Source: Plazaster borealis
Lineage: Eukaryota > Echinodermata > Asteroidea > Forcipulatida > Labidiasteridae
Length of the DNA: 64,000 nucleotides
Reading direction: 5' to 3'
Assembly (NCBI GenBank): GCA_021014325.1
Contig: JAJGQC010000631.1
Span: 186,001 to 250,000, forward strand
Shown: piece after piece, positions 45,201 to 56,433 of the stretch
How the letters are laid out: each line of letters opens with the position of its first letter
Position numbering within the stretch: the first letter of the stretch is position 1
The notes under the pieces: model-generated
Database searches by the model: none
What the model saw: the letters and a program-made list of their open reading frames with translations, nothing else
What the model was told of the DNA's origin: nothing
Made by a program: the position numbers and the translations under genes

Positions 45201-46662
45201 TTGGGTACGAAGTGACCGGCTGTGACGTGTGGTATTCGCCTAGCCTCCATATATGTATGTATGTGTCACATGAAATAAATAGCCATAAAATTGTGTTCGC
45301 ACCATCGCTCCACCCACAGCCCGGCCGGCCGACAACGTCATGATTTTATTTTTATGATTATAAAATGGCCGCGCTCAGTGTACGTCAGGGGAAGTAGTTG
45401 AAATTGAAATTGAAAACATTATTATTCAAATATCTTTTTAAAAGGTTATTTATTTAAACATCAAAAACACAGAAGTCAAACTAAGAGATAAGTGAACACA
45501 TTTATCTGGTTTAAACCGCCGACCCGCCTGTTGGGAAAGCGGAAGCGCCTTGAAGTTTTTTTCGCGAAGCAGTTTTTAAGCTGAAGACAAGATGGTCGCG
45601 ATGTGTGGCCAACATGACAAGGTTTCTTGACTTTTTAGTCGACCAACTGACCATACCCCATGGGAAGAAATTTTCGTATCTGGCCACCACTTTTTCATTC
45701 ATTATGAATTAAAAATAAAATAGTAATCTTATATAGTCTAGGACTAGGACTAGCGCTACATTCAGGTACCACCATTAAACACACGTGAAAGACCGTGTGC
45801 GCCTAGTCTTGGCTCAAGGTGTTGGCTTTTTAATACATTTTTTAGTAAACGGGACGACGACATGGGTAAGTATAATGGGATATCGCGTTTATTATTCTAA
45901 AAATGAACAACAATCAATGGCTTTAATTAAAGACTAACGCGGAGCATTTTACCGGGTCTAGCCCCAGACTCGCGTGTCAAAATCAAATCAAGTGCTTCCC
46001 GATGCCAGGTTCCTCTTCTCTGTGTGAGTGTTGTGCAGTAAAATTACTTGCTGCTCGATGGTGGAGGTAAAAAAAAAAAAAAAAGCGGGCCGACCATTCA
46101 CGGCGGAGACGGGAAAAAAGCAGAGCCGGATACAGCAGAGTCTCACATGCCTGGGACTTATTTAATCAAATGAGATATATTGGGGTTTTTGCTAAACACT
46201 GAATGACTGACAGATGACTGAGACTCAGCTGAGACTGCTGAGCAGTTGAGTGCTGGAAGTGGAAGTGGAAGGAGAGTCTGAAAAAGTGGTGGCCACAAAG
46301 TATAACAACAGATACGAAACATTTTTCCATTAATTCATTGTCATGATCATGGCAAGATAGACACTAGGGATAGAGCCAGTGAGTAGGAGGGAATTTCAGT
46401 GTATTGACTTCCTACAGTTATTATAGATTACATTAACAAACTTAACACCGCGTACATTGAACATTCCACTCGACCGAATCGTATCGTACACGTACAATCT
46501 GATGCAAATATCAATAGCCAGCAAAACCATCCCAAAAAAACGCCACAAAGACCCAAAGTTTAAACCCGTTCCTGCTAAAATTTTGGTTGTAATTACTATG
46601 AAATAAGCATAAACTCTACCTTATATCTCATATCTGACATTATTAAAAACTTACTTTGGCAT
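36161..46662 (-). CDS. SNRPC: SNRPC, U1 small nuclear ribonucleoprotein C, complete, five coding exons
   Basis: U1-C is the U1 snRNP subunit that stabilises pairing of U1 snRNA with 5' splice sites in the nucleus (established knowledge). Spliced protein is about 163 aa (human 159): [17 protein letters not shown], then [35 protein letters not shown] and a Gly/Pro/Met-rich tail. The matrin-type C2H2 finger is intact: Cys6, Cys9, His24 and His30 by count. Phases fit across all four introns. Introns are 5.0, 3.1, 1.0 and 2.9 kb, large for such a small protein. The last intron holds a 23-bp minisatellite and the first a 1.7-kb fold-back element. It is convergent with IGHMBP2. Confidence 0.96.
36268..37745. 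repeat. 23-bp minisatellite, about 60 copies, in the SNRPC last intron
   Basis: The unit on the + strand is AGATCAAGACAT then either GAAATAGCGTT or ACAATAGCGTT, with occasional 21-bp copies lacking TT. The array is broken at about 37265-37315 by a copy of the exon 5 edge (CCCATCGCTCCCATCACTG) and its acceptor, so the array seems to have grown by duplicating a block that included the exon boundary. On the SNRPC sense strand most units carry CTAAC, a good animal branch-point sequence. Confidence 0.97.
37860..38520 (+). mobile_element. S1 SINE, split by a ~260-bp MITE
   Basis: Head GTGTCGTGGCCGAGTGGTTA at 37862; MITE from about 37908 (GGGCCAAATTTCATAGCGCT) to about 38171 (GAAATTGGACCCTGG); SINE resumes CAGAGTGTGGGTTCGAGTCC and runs to GCACTACATAAAAACTAATT. 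Confidence 0.75.
38605..38960. repeat. Dispersed repeat with an empty M1 site
   Basis: Inverse of 7030-7860 without the MITE; TTAA at 38754-38757. Confidence 0.8.
39157..39390 (-). CDS. SNRPC: SNRPC exon 4 (Gly/Pro-rich)
   Basis: Acceptor GCCAACAG|CCGC, donor CCAA|GTGAGT on the minus strand. Encodes [13 protein letters not shown] then [28 protein letters not shown] and LMGMGPRPP, the low-complexity tail typical of U1-C. Markedly GC-rich. Confidence 0.95.
39768..40125. repeat. Tandem repeat, ~140-bp unit, about 2.5 copies
   Basis: CCATACACCGATGTGTGT recurs near 39803, 39939 and 40082, each followed by AGCACTGTA-like and CATCCACAGGCATATT. Confidence 0.8.
40417..40525 (-). CDS. SNRPC: SNRPC exon 3 (zinc finger, second half)
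   Basis: 109 nt, acceptor TAATTTGCAG, donor ACAA|GTAAGT on the minus strand. Encodes [20 protein letters not shown] and [15 protein letters not shown], almost identical to human U1-C. Confidence 0.96.
40605..40955. mobile_element. TTAA-type MITE related to 24506-25060
   Basis: AGGTAGAGTCATACTTTTG start and GATGACCCTACTTTTAAA end; carries AGATTTCTGAGGGTTGGTGT. Confidence 0.65.
41020..41212. mobile_element. MITE with GGGCCCAATTTCATAGAGCT ends
   Basis: Left CTGGGCCCAATTTCATAGAG, right CTCTATGAAATTGGGCCCAG: a near-perfect 22-bp inverted repeat. Members also at 37908-38171 and 58690. Confidence 0.85.
43631..43673 (-). CDS. SNRPC: SNRPC exon 2 (zinc finger, first half)
   Basis: 43 nt flanked by TTTGACAG and GTAAGTC on the minus strand. 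Encodes [14 protein letters not shown], the first Cys pair of the U1-C finger. Too short to appear as an open reading frame. Confidence 0.95.
43920..45620. mobile_element. 1.7-kb fold-back element in SNRPC intron 1
   Basis: TTGGCCACACGTCACAACCA at 43929 is mirrored near 45593-45612; AATAACCTTTTAAAAAGATA and CCGGCCGGGCTGTGGGCGGA are also mirrored. Sub-terminal 16-bp AAGTCACTTCGTACCC tandem repeats are at 44586-44645 and, inverted, at 45113-45222. An inner pair AGACTGGAGTCTTAC/GTAAGACTCCAGTCT is at 44231 and 44534. No transposase frame. Confidence 0.8.
46655..46662 (-). CDS. SNRPC: SNRPC exon 1, coding part (MPK)
   Basis: The minus strand reads ATGCCAAA followed by a donor of the GTAAGT type. 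Only eight coding bases (Met, Pro, two bases of Lys) are present, exactly what exon 2 needs. The 5' UTR must extend above 46662. Confidence 0.88.
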
Positions 46663-46762
46663 TTTTGTCGGTGAAAAGGACAGATTTTCCTCGTCAGTCA
46701 CTTACGCACAATTCGTTTTAGACACGCTTTCTTTCGTTTTGTTTGTGCGTTTCGGGTAGCAT

Positions 46763-46820
46763 TTTCTTCGGATACGTGTTGATTGTAAACCCCTTACACA
46801 AGAAAACGTATCCGAAGAAA
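46763..46820. promoter_or_regulatory. 15-bp inverted repeat near the SNRPC 5' end
   Basis: TTTCTTCGGATACGT at about 46763-46777 is mirrored as ACGTATCCGAAGAAA at about 46806-46820, spacer near 28 bp, roughly 100 bp upstream of the SNRPC ATG. It could be a paired protein site in the promoter or a 5' UTR hairpin. Confidence 0.5.
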
Positions 46821-47394
46821 TTCTGCTGTATCCTGCCGCGAGAGGGCGTTTCATCAAAAGGGTCATTAATTATTACCAAACTTCAAGTACAGTAATAAAC
46901 CGCAAAAACACACTGGAAACTGACAGCTTTGGGTAATAATATTATTTTGGGTTGAACAAAGAAAAATTGACTGGAGAGGATATTGAACCAGCAGCCTCCG
47001 GAACGTTATTTTTGAGGTCGCAGTTCAAGTCCCGCTCAGTCAATAATTTGTCTTTGTTCAACCAAAAATTATTATTAAACTTCCCCCGGAAGGGGCCTAA
47101 AGTCTGCTCTCATCAGTTTAGTTGATGACCGCCCGTCTATTATTATTACTATTTTTTATTTTGTTTATTGAGCCTTCGCAACGAAACAAGACAATACAAA
47201 AATACTTCTAGATGGGATTGGAGGGAAAAAATGCAAAGTAATTACTATGATCCGTAGACCTGCTGCCCCACACCTGGTGGTAAAACAAGGAGAAGTTAAA
47301 AAAATATTAAAAATTATTTTAAAATTATAAAGATGAGAAAATGAACTACAAAAAACATGTAGGCCTACATGTCCATTAAAGGTTAACAATTTAA

Positions 47395-47795
47395 AGATAT
47401 CATACACGTTTGGTAATGACTCTGATAATTAATGGCACTAAAAACTTACTTGGTAAGAAGTACAGCAGCTTTGGATAGTATAATGCATATTTTGTTTTGA
47501 TAAACTTTTCACTTCGAAGTAGGCTACTGCGGTAATGGAAAAATATATCATTTTTTATCCCCCAAAACATTTGAATCTGAGAAGCGTTTAACGCGTAACG
47601 CTTCTAAGAGTGTGTATTTCAATTGCAGATTGTTCTTCCTACGTGGACATAACCTCTCCAGATTTTCGGCAATTTCTCAAAAACGCAACCACCTTTTGAA
47701 GTGAAATTTTCACAGGTATAGTTTTATGGTATAACTACAACTCTATAGGTTTAAAACAAACAATAGGCTCCAATTACCAAACGTGTACGATGCCT
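47395..47795. mobile_element. M1 MITE
   Basis: TTAA 47391-47394 and 47796-47799; ACGTTTGGTAATGACTCTG start. Confidence 0.8.
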
Positions 47796-47799
47796 TTAA

Positions 47800-48925
47800 G
47801 TAGGCCTATGAACATTTTTTTAAAGCATGCAATTGAGAGTAAAACCAGTTTATGAGAGTGGAAAATGGGGCTAAAGGGGAAAAAGAAAACTGAAGAACCT
47901 TGCAGGCACGTAGGAAGATGACTTTAACAGGGGGTGGGGCCAGGTTATATCTGTGAAATTTGCCTGGTCACTCACCTTAATTATTAAACACTTTACCCAC
48001 ATCCCCAGATCACCAGAATTGCATAAAATCGTTGTATGTACTATCAGTTAAAATCCGCGTGTAAAACATGAAGTTAAAATATTTTAAAAAATAAAACTGA
48101 CACGGTGTAAAGTTGATAATGGTAGAAACATCCCTCGAAATATTGATGCTAAAATACTGTTGGATGCTATCTTTTTTAAGAAATGAGCATGCGCGGACCC
48201 AGGATTTTTTGAACCGGGGGTCATAACAGCGCACACAGGCTTCTCCATTTATGGCTCAAATAGATTTCAGGTTTGGGGTCCAGGGCCGGGCTCACGGCCC
48301 CTGGTGGGGTCCAGGGGCGAAGCCCCGGTGGGGGGTCCATCAGGGGGCGAGTGGAGCTCTGAGCTTTTGGCATTTCGGGGTCGAAAAATCAAGCTTCCGT
48401 GTGCCTAAATACAGAGCACTTCTGATCAATATCAATCGTCTAATTTTACAGGAAAATTTCCTGTAACATCAACGAAGGACTCCTAGAAAATGTTAATCCC
48501 ACGCTGGCTTTTGTATACACGCATAAGGAATGGGCGCCTCCTAGGATCCCTTCACTGTTGACCCCATACACATACAGTGTGGTACACATACAAAAAAATG
48601 GGGGCTGGGCGTTTCTGCGCACAATGTTCAATTTGCGTCTGTTGCATGGGCGGAAGCACCGACGAAGAAACTTCAAGATTCCGTAAGCAAATGTATTCAA
48701 ATAGCCACTTTGTCAATGTGATCTGATTAAATGGCCTACAGACTGCAGTACTATTCCCTCAGAACATATGAACAAGCCAATTTTATCATCTGGACAACAT
48801 TTTTTTAGGGGGGCCCGGCCCCCCTCATATTTTCAGCATGTTTTCAGCGGGGGCCAGTGGCCTCCCGCCCCCCCCCGGTTCCTACGTGCCTGCCTTGTGA
48901 TGTGAAATTAAAATGCACGAGGGTG
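47800..48925. other. Intergenic, G/C-tract-rich repeat
   Basis: 48260-48350 (GGGGTCCAGGGCCGGGCTC, CCAGGGGCGAAGCCCC) and 48800-48890 (GGGGCCCGGCCCCCC) look like repeat ends. No gene seen. Confidence 0.5.
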
Positions 48926-49340
48926 ATGCGATCAAGCCAAATGAGTCGTTTGTCGACCCAGGTAATTTTTCATTGTTTTATACATTTGAAAAGAACATAA
49001 TCTATGCTTTAATACTGTTAAAACCCCATGTTGATACCACCTTTGGTTCAAAAGTTGTGAAAGTATAGAAACACCAAGAGATGCGAGAGAATGAAACCGA
49101 GAAACGGGGGTTTACAGTCGAGTTGTTTATTGAAATTACATCGGCACATATTTTTCTTCAATGCTAATTTTAACCCCTTTTGAGGTTATTTATCAGGAAG
49201 GAAGTTGCCAAATAAAATAAGATATATTTTGGCAATTAAAATTTACAACAGAAATATTTTGAAAGTTTCACCCGTTGGCCTGTTTTGGCTTGTTTCTTCA
49301 CACTGCTCCGACAAACGACTCATTTAGCTTGATCGCATAA
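48926..49340. mobile_element. MITE with ~29-bp inverted ends
   Basis: TGCGATCAAGCCAAATGAGT(CGTTTGTCG) at the left is mirrored at 49312-49340 with one change. Confidence 0.75.
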
Positions 49341-50715
49341 GATAAACATTAATTTGAAAAGAATCGACGAAACCATAGGCATAATAGCATTGAAAATGAA
49401 TCAAATTATTAATTAATACTAATCACTTATGTAAATAAGCGAATAATGAGCAAGATAGGTAAAAGAATTAAAAATAAAGCATTACAAAAATTAAGTACGT
49501 CCCACCGCGAGGGGAGTAGGTCCATCACGAGGAGTGGTGTTTCGTCGGGTCCTTTGATATTGACGTAGGCTAGGCCTAAACGCTATTCTTTTCTTGAATA
49601 ACACACGGAAACTTAAAATAATGTAGGCCTACCAACCCGGTTGATTAGATCTTCTAACAAACGATTTTCTTTCAGCCACAAGAGGGCGCTGTAGTCCAGG
49701 CAGTTTCAGTTTGCACCACAGACATAATACCTGTGGTTTGCGCAGATTCCCTGCCCCCCGTCCCTCCACCACAACAACAATGCAAACCCAATTATTATGA
49801 AAGTCTCATCAGGCCAAATGATAATACGCTAAAGATCAAAGGCCTATTAGTAATGGTCAGGTCTCAGAAGAAACCGCAAAATGAAGAACGTTTGTTCATG
49901 GAGGTAGAATTGTTTCATCGACTGGACCGCTCGGAGATCCTTGTTGGGAAAACAGAAACCACTTGCCAAGCGTATTGGGGAATTGAATTTGTATTCAACT
50001 TGGCAATTCTAAACTGTGAACCTTTTTATGCTCACACACGTAGGGCCTATTGACTGAGAAACATTGTTATACCAAAAGAAATAACATGAAACTCCTTGTT
50101 CCATCCACCCGCACAAACTTACTGAAATGATCAGACACCATTCGCCACCGTGGTGGAATTCACTGCCCAAGCAAGTTTTCATGAATTACTAACCTGCTAT
50201 TTCGCCCGGACGAATATAGGCCTAGTAATTTGCCCGGTTGGCATAATTATATTAATTTTGCCTGGGCGAAAAAGTAATGCGGACATTGTTTTTGTTTTTG
50301 TCATGTCCTAAATAATGTTAAATACTGTTATGTAACCCGTTCAAAAACTATGGAATCATCTCTGGAGGCTAGGCAAAACATTCTTGTTATGGCCATTGTA
50401 CTTTGCAATAATATAGCTTCCAGCATAGAGAAAGGACAGAGATTATACAAACTGCAGGACACGAGTTATATTTTTTTCTGACGACCAACAACTATACATC
50501 AACTTTCATAAAGGGAACGGGAAATCAGATCACAAACAAATAAAAATAATGATCTTTAGCATTTACTGAGGTGGCCTTCCAACGATGAATTTTCTACTAT
50601 GTAACGGCCAGATCCAAAGATTTTCTTTTATGTGCTACCATGCATTAGAATTGAGGGTGTCACGGAGCTGGCCGATGAAGAGAAACACAAATGAAACTCA
50701 AACAAATTTCTAATT
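49341..50715. other. Intergenic; a 106-codon frame at 49733-50053 not supported as a gene
   Basis: The + frame beginning at 49733 contains PPVPPPQQQCKPNYYE but matches no family I recognise and shows no splice context. Confidence 0.4.
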
Positions 50716-51400
50716 AATGATATAAAATGGCCGATATTGTTTGAGAGTGTGTCCCCCCAAAAAAGTTCCAATGATTTAACCATGATTTAAAGGTATCGTA
50801 CACGTTTGGTATTTACTCAAAATATATATTAGCATAAAAACTGACTTGGTAACGAGCAACAGAGAGCTGTTGATAATATAAAACATTGTGAGAAACGACT
50901 CCCTCTGAAGTAACGTAGTTTTTGAGAAAGAGGTAATTTCTCACTAAAATAATAAAAGACTTCTAGCTAGAAGCCTTTTATTCCTATCTGAAAGCACACA
51001 AATTTGTACAACAAGGGTGTTTTTTCTTTCATCATTTTCTTGCAACTTCGATGACCAATTGAGCCCAAATTTTCACAGGCTTGTTGTTTTATGCATATGT
51101 TGGGATACACCAAATGAGAACACTGGTTGACAATTACCAAACGTGTACGATGCCTTTAACACAGTCACTCTTTCCCTTACAGAATAATATAATAATATAA
51201 AATGGCCGATAATGTTTGAGAGTGTGCCCCCCAAAAATAAAAGTTCCCATGATTTAACCATGATATAACACAGTCACTCTTTCCCTTTACAGAAGAATAT
51301 AATAATATATGACCGAGAGTGTGTCCTCCCCCCCCCCCCAAAAAAAAGTTCCTGAGTGATTTAACACAGTCACTCTTTCCCTTAAAGAAGAACCCCCCCC
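50715..51400. repeat. ~100-bp tandem repeat holding an M1 MITE (50791-51155)
   Basis: TTAACACAGTCACTCTTTCC starts units at about 51157, 51265 and 51362; AAAATGGCCGATA...GTTTGAGAGTGTG precedes. The MITE sits at the TTAA of one unit (TTAA 50787-50790 and 51156-51159); the unit at 51360 shows it empty. Confidence 0.85.
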
Positions 51401-51570
51401 CCCCCCCACCCGACCCCAGCCTGCCACCCTTGAATCGTCCATGGAGGAAGCTTCCTCCATGAATCGTCTAAAGAACTCCTGAGATTTCGAAAACACAATG
51501 AAGACACAATGTGGGGGGGGGGGGACACAATACAACGAGCGCCAAATGCCCTCAAAAGTGCCGGCCTCCC
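51330..51570. repeat. Homopolymer C and G tracts
   Basis: C runs at 51330-51341 and 51393-51407, G run at 51512-51522. Likely polymorphic and error-prone. Confidence 0.8.
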
Positions 51571-52225
51571 CCCCCAAAACAGCGGCACACAAACAGAGAG
51601 CGTAATAATTGGCGGCACATCACACACAGCTCCTGTCGGTTGTTGCTTTGCCGGATTATCTTCATAGTGGAAAGCAAAACAATACTGTGGCGATTTGTTA
51701 CTATAATGAATACATTAAAAGCGGATGATGTGTTCCAATTAGCTGGTGGTTTCAGTGGGCTTTATAATGCTTTCAGTGTTTGATTGCTTCTACATAGTAA
51801 TGGTGAATAGTGACCGTTCTTGGATAGACCATAATACTGGTGGGGCCGCACATTATGCCTTTTTATAAGAATGAGCAAATTTTCCACATTAAACAACACT
51901 GTCGCGTGTACAGTGGCGTTTATGACAAAATAATACATTTTCAGTTAGGGGGAAAGCGGGGAAAAAATGATTTGGTGATGGTAGGGGGGGGGGGCTATTT
52001 AATGTATTGAACCATTATGTGCATTAATTCGATCCCATTGGGAGCAAGAGCGGAAGTGTGGTAAACGTTCGGGGTGGGGGTCCTCCACACCCCCCACCCC
52101 CACCCCCCACCCCCCTCTCTGGTCACGCCACTGTTCGTTGTTGGGAATGTAATACTGAGTGATTAACAATAATGAGAGTAAACTAAATTCAACAAAATAA
52201 CGAAGAAAACCTGAGAATAAGACTT

Positions 52226-53575
52226 GACCTCCGTACGTTTGGTAATGACTCTGAAAATTAATGACGGTTAATGCTTACTTGGTAAGAAGTAGGGCCTACA
52301 GCAGTTTTGGGTAATGCATTTTGAGAAACTTTTCACTTCGAAGCGTAGTAACGCTTCTCAGATTGTGTATAGGGCTCCAATAATTGCAGATTATTCTTCC
52401 TGCGTTTTTAAAAATATTTTTTATTTGTTTTATATAATTATATTTTTATGAGATATCGCCTAATATCACAAGGCCGGTCGGCCACTTCAAGGCGAGGGCT
52501 ATGACACTTAACCCTGCGTGACAGCATAAAAAAAAATCACACACGAACACCAACAGGTACTTTTTAAGTGTACGTTTTTATATTGCGTGTAATACATGTT
52601 TTTGGAGAACACAATCACGTTTAAATCGCCCAAACTGTTAGATATATACCCTTGTGACTAAATAAAACAAATTCAAGCCAAATTTCCTTTGAGATCGGCC
52701 CACATGAGTCTCTAAACCATTTGTTTGAATGAAACCCTCGTTTTTGCTGAGTCAGCAAAAACATCATAATTTCTTACATTTCCCAAGGGAATACCGGGAG
52801 AACTGGTCATTGGTGGAATTTTTTTGGTGTGAAAACAACCCCGATGGTAAAAAGACAATTGGCATGCTATTTGGCTAGGTGTATAGTTGAGGAACCTGAA
52901 AATATTTAGATAAAAAAAAAATGGCTGAGTAATGACTTTTTAATTAAAAACAGACACTTAAAAGGTACCTGATGGCACTCCGACATGCCAATTTGGGCTG
53001 TTGACCCAAATCAACTACCACCAGGGGCACTATATGCCACCTACTCCTGGGGCTGAAACAGGGTTACCCCCTTTACAGTCCGTAAGGATGTAGGCATGGG
53101 TATCATCTACTATAGGAGCAAGGTTTTAGCCAGAATTTGGTAAAAGGGTGTCCAAATTTGCTGGAAATTTAAAAACTGGGTGTCCAAATTGTTTGTTTAC
53201 AATACATTTACATGTAAATGACAGATAAAACTGGGTGTCCAAATTTAAAACAGGGTGTCCAAAAGACACCCAAACACCCCTCTGGCTAACACTATGTATA
53301 GGAGCCTGGCAATGGTTAAGTGCCTTGCTCATGGGCACAAGTGCCATGACTGGGATTCGAACCCACACTCTGCTGCTGACAACACCAGAGCTCGGGTCCT
53401 AGAACTAGACCCGCGACACGCAACATAACCGCTCCAGATTTTCGGCAATATCTGAAAAACGCTACCACCTTTGAAATGAAATTTTCACAGGTTATAGTTT
53501 TGGTATACAACATTATTTAAAATAGGATTGAAACAAACAGTGGGTTCCAATTACCAAACGCACACAATACATTCA
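52226..53575. mobile_element. Nested stack: M1 MITE, S1 SINE, and two later insertions
   Basis: M1 halves 52226-52404 and 53420-53575 (CGCTCCAGATTTTCGG resumes). Between them an S1 SINE (minus) with parts at 52450-52512, 52976-53118 and 53300-53418, itself split by unknown DNA (52513-52975) and by a GTTTTAGCCAG...CTGGCTAACAC element (53120-53296), which has a sister at 59500-59670. Confidence 0.7.
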
Positions 53576-54863
53576 AGTCCCCGTTATTATTACACATAAT
53601 AATTACACATAGTTATTCTCCTCGTCACCAACCGGGTTATAAACATTATTGGCCTTTGTACTCTAATTAGAATATCGGGATATAACAATGATCTCTCATA
53701 TCAACATGATTAATTATGTAATGTAATTTCTATATTATTATCGGCTTTAGAGAGATAATACGGCGCAGGAGTACAGAGTACACACAGAAAATTGTTAGTA
53801 TTGTAGTTATCAATTTAGTTCAGCGACGAAGGCATGACAAAACTATTTAGACCCCTGTCTGTTTCGTCAATTTTTGAGGGGTGGTGCCCGTCCCCGGGAG
53901 TTCATAAAACGTTGTGCTTCAGTTACCGTGCTGGATGCAGCCACACCCAAACCCCGCCCCTATAGCAAATAAACATCCCTCTCTCTCTACCACCCCACTT
54001 CCAACTTAATGAACCCATCGATTGGCCGACCTATCGATAAGGGGCGGTGCCATGATACTGTTTCTTCCATCAGCCATCGCTGTTTTTGGGAGCAGATAAA
54101 AGCAAACCCATCCACACTTTTGTCATCCACCATTGTGAATACAACGAAAATCTACCTAAAAAAATATATATGTTATTTTCAGGAATCCCAGGTGTGTATA
54201 GGCCTAATGTTTAACCCACTCCCAAGTGATCGCTGCATTCGAATGCTTGTTTTGGTGGTGGTGGAGGGGGGGGGGGGTTCACGCTAATTTTGTTGGTTCA
54301 GAGTGAGCTATTTGCAACCAAAACCCTTACTTGTTATCGAGGTCGAAATCGGTTATCTCTGTCGCCCATTAAAATTTGTTTGGTTTAACAGAATGGTGTA
54401 ATCCATTTAAAAATGCGGTTCAAACAATAAGCTTTTATCAAAATGTCAACATTTTAATACTTAAGTCGTATACAAATTCTTCCAAAATTTACAAGTATGG
54501 AGGGGCGGATTCGCCCTTTTGGCCTCCTGCCCCAGATTTTCAAAATTCCGTTCCGTACTGTTCCATTCAAACCCCTTCAGTTCCGTTCTGTTCACTAACG
54601 GTTCTGTTTCGTTTCGTTCACTGATCTTTCTTTATATAAAAAGAAAGAAAGAAAGTATAGGCTCACATGATTAAGTGGGCTCTAGAATTAAGTATCATTC
54701 TACAGGATTGATGGAGCTGCCAAAGAAGACACAGAGACAGGGGAGCATGTTTTGTATGATCAACCATAAGCTTCGATCCTGTGAAAAATATTGGGCTTAA
54801 TCCGTTGTGTGTTAATAGTGAAAAACTATGCACAACTTCCAGCATGTAAACACATTGTCCTTA

Positions 54864-54864
<1 letters not shown>

Positions 54865-54946
<82 letters not shown>
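54865..54946. repeat. (AAT)n microsatellite, ~27 repeats
   Basis: Uninterrupted AAT. Produces an asparagine-run false frame. Confidence 0.97.
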
Positions 54947-54948
<2 letters not shown>

Positions 54949-55052
54949 TTTTGGCTGTAACAACCGAAATCAACTGTTGCGTTTTTCGGTTACACCCATA
55001 TAAGTTCCGACAACCCTATGTTCCGACAACCCTGGTGTATTTTCTTATTCCT

Positions 55053-55073
55053 AACCCTAACCCTAACCCTATG
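55053..55073. repeat. Short interstitial telomere-like tract
   Basis: CCTAACCCTAACCCTAACCC, complement of TTAGGG, three and a half units. Confidence 0.8.
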
Positions 55074-55973
55074 TAAATCATGAGGGGTTTTCGGAACATA
55101 GGGGTGTCGGAATATAGAGCAGTCACCCGTTTTTCAGAGGTTTTCAGATAGCTACAGTTTTCACGAATACGACTTCATTTCAGACTCGGGAAATATTTCA
55201 CAGAAAAAAAATGGTTTTAGAGGCCTATAGATAAACTTCATAATCAGTAAGCTTTCAGACTAAAATTAAACAATAAGTTTGTTTTACATTCTTATACCAA
55301 TAATTATCATTTATTTTGCCGCTAGCCGCACTCGTCATTCTTTTAATTAAAAATGATAAAATTCGTGACTATTGAATATCGTCTTAATAAAAATGACACA
55401 CAACTGGTTCTGGAGGAGTAAAATAATTAATTTCCATCCTAATATTTTAAACAAACGCATCGTAAAATAAACTTGTGAAATTAATATCATCGCATTTGGA
55501 CGTCCCCTTTCGATGCGAAACAACGAGTCACTCGCTTGAACTTCAGCCGAGGCAAACATGCATCACTATTTTTTTCGCATCCCTGCTGTGTGGAGACTTC
55601 TGTTCTTCTTTCCTGCAGTATCCCGTACTTATTGTAGGCCTACACCAAATTCCTTGTGGAAAATCTCTCTCTTTTTATAATGTTCCTATCGTCTTTGGTC
55701 TGTAGGTAGCGATAAAGCAACACGCCAAGCATTGCGAAATAATAAGGTGTGCGTGAGAAAACTTACGTGTAGGCCTGTTGCAAAAAAACAACAACTTGTG
55801 ACTAGCAGTGAATATCCTTATTGGCTTTACTTAAAAATAACACACTCTTGCCTCCAATATTGCAGTTTATGTAAAGGACAACTTTGAGCCAATAAGAACT
55901 TTGACATCTGACCCGCTAACACAATCAATATTGACTTTGCGTGAGCAGCCGACATCGCCGACATCTCAGAGAA

Positions 55974-55985
55974 TGCGCATGCGCT
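55974..55985. promoter_or_regulatory. NRF1-type palindrome upstream of the RBM47-like gene
   Basis: TGCGCATGCGCT fits the NRF1 consensus in an otherwise CpG-poor region, about 450 bp before the ATG. A CRE-like TGACGCC half-site is about 17 bp further on. Likely promoter; the transcription start is unknown. Confidence 0.5.
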
Positions 55986-56433
55986 GGATCACTTGAGGCG
56001 ATGACGCCAGAGGTGATATTTTTTATTAGTAGCGGTCAATAATTACCAATTGGCAATTGTGTAAAGATCGTAAAAGCAAATCGTAGACAGTCAAAAATTA
56101 CTCTAAAGTGATTTACTTCCTTAAATGGATAATCTTTTCAAGAATTTGAGCAAAAGTTTGTAAAAAATCAAAGAAATATTGTTTTTGGATGAAACTTAAA
56201 ATTGGTTTCGATAGATCGATACTTTGGTTTTTTATCGATAGGGGGGAGTTTAGCAAGCTCACATTTTGCACACACAGATTAATCTGACGCACGCTGTTGG
56301 CAAGGTACATGTGACATCGACACCACCGATTAAACTCGAGTAATTATTCAACCATCAAGATATGAAGTGATTTTTCTGATCATTCCTTGGCCAACCTTAG
56401 CCCTAATCACACCGAATCAAATAGGAACGAATC

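Larger units (their letters stand above)
53576..55700. other. Intergenic, simple-sequence rich
   Basis: No gene seen. Includes a G11 tract (about 54268-54278), GTTCCGTTCTGTTC-like low complexity (54540-54620), the AAT array and a telomere-like tract. Confidence 0.5.

Noticed and set aside
49733..50053. 106-codon frame as a gene
   Set aside because: No recognised domain, no splice partners, flanked by repeats; kept only as a note.
54828..55076. Poly-asparagine frame
   Set aside because: AAT microsatellite.
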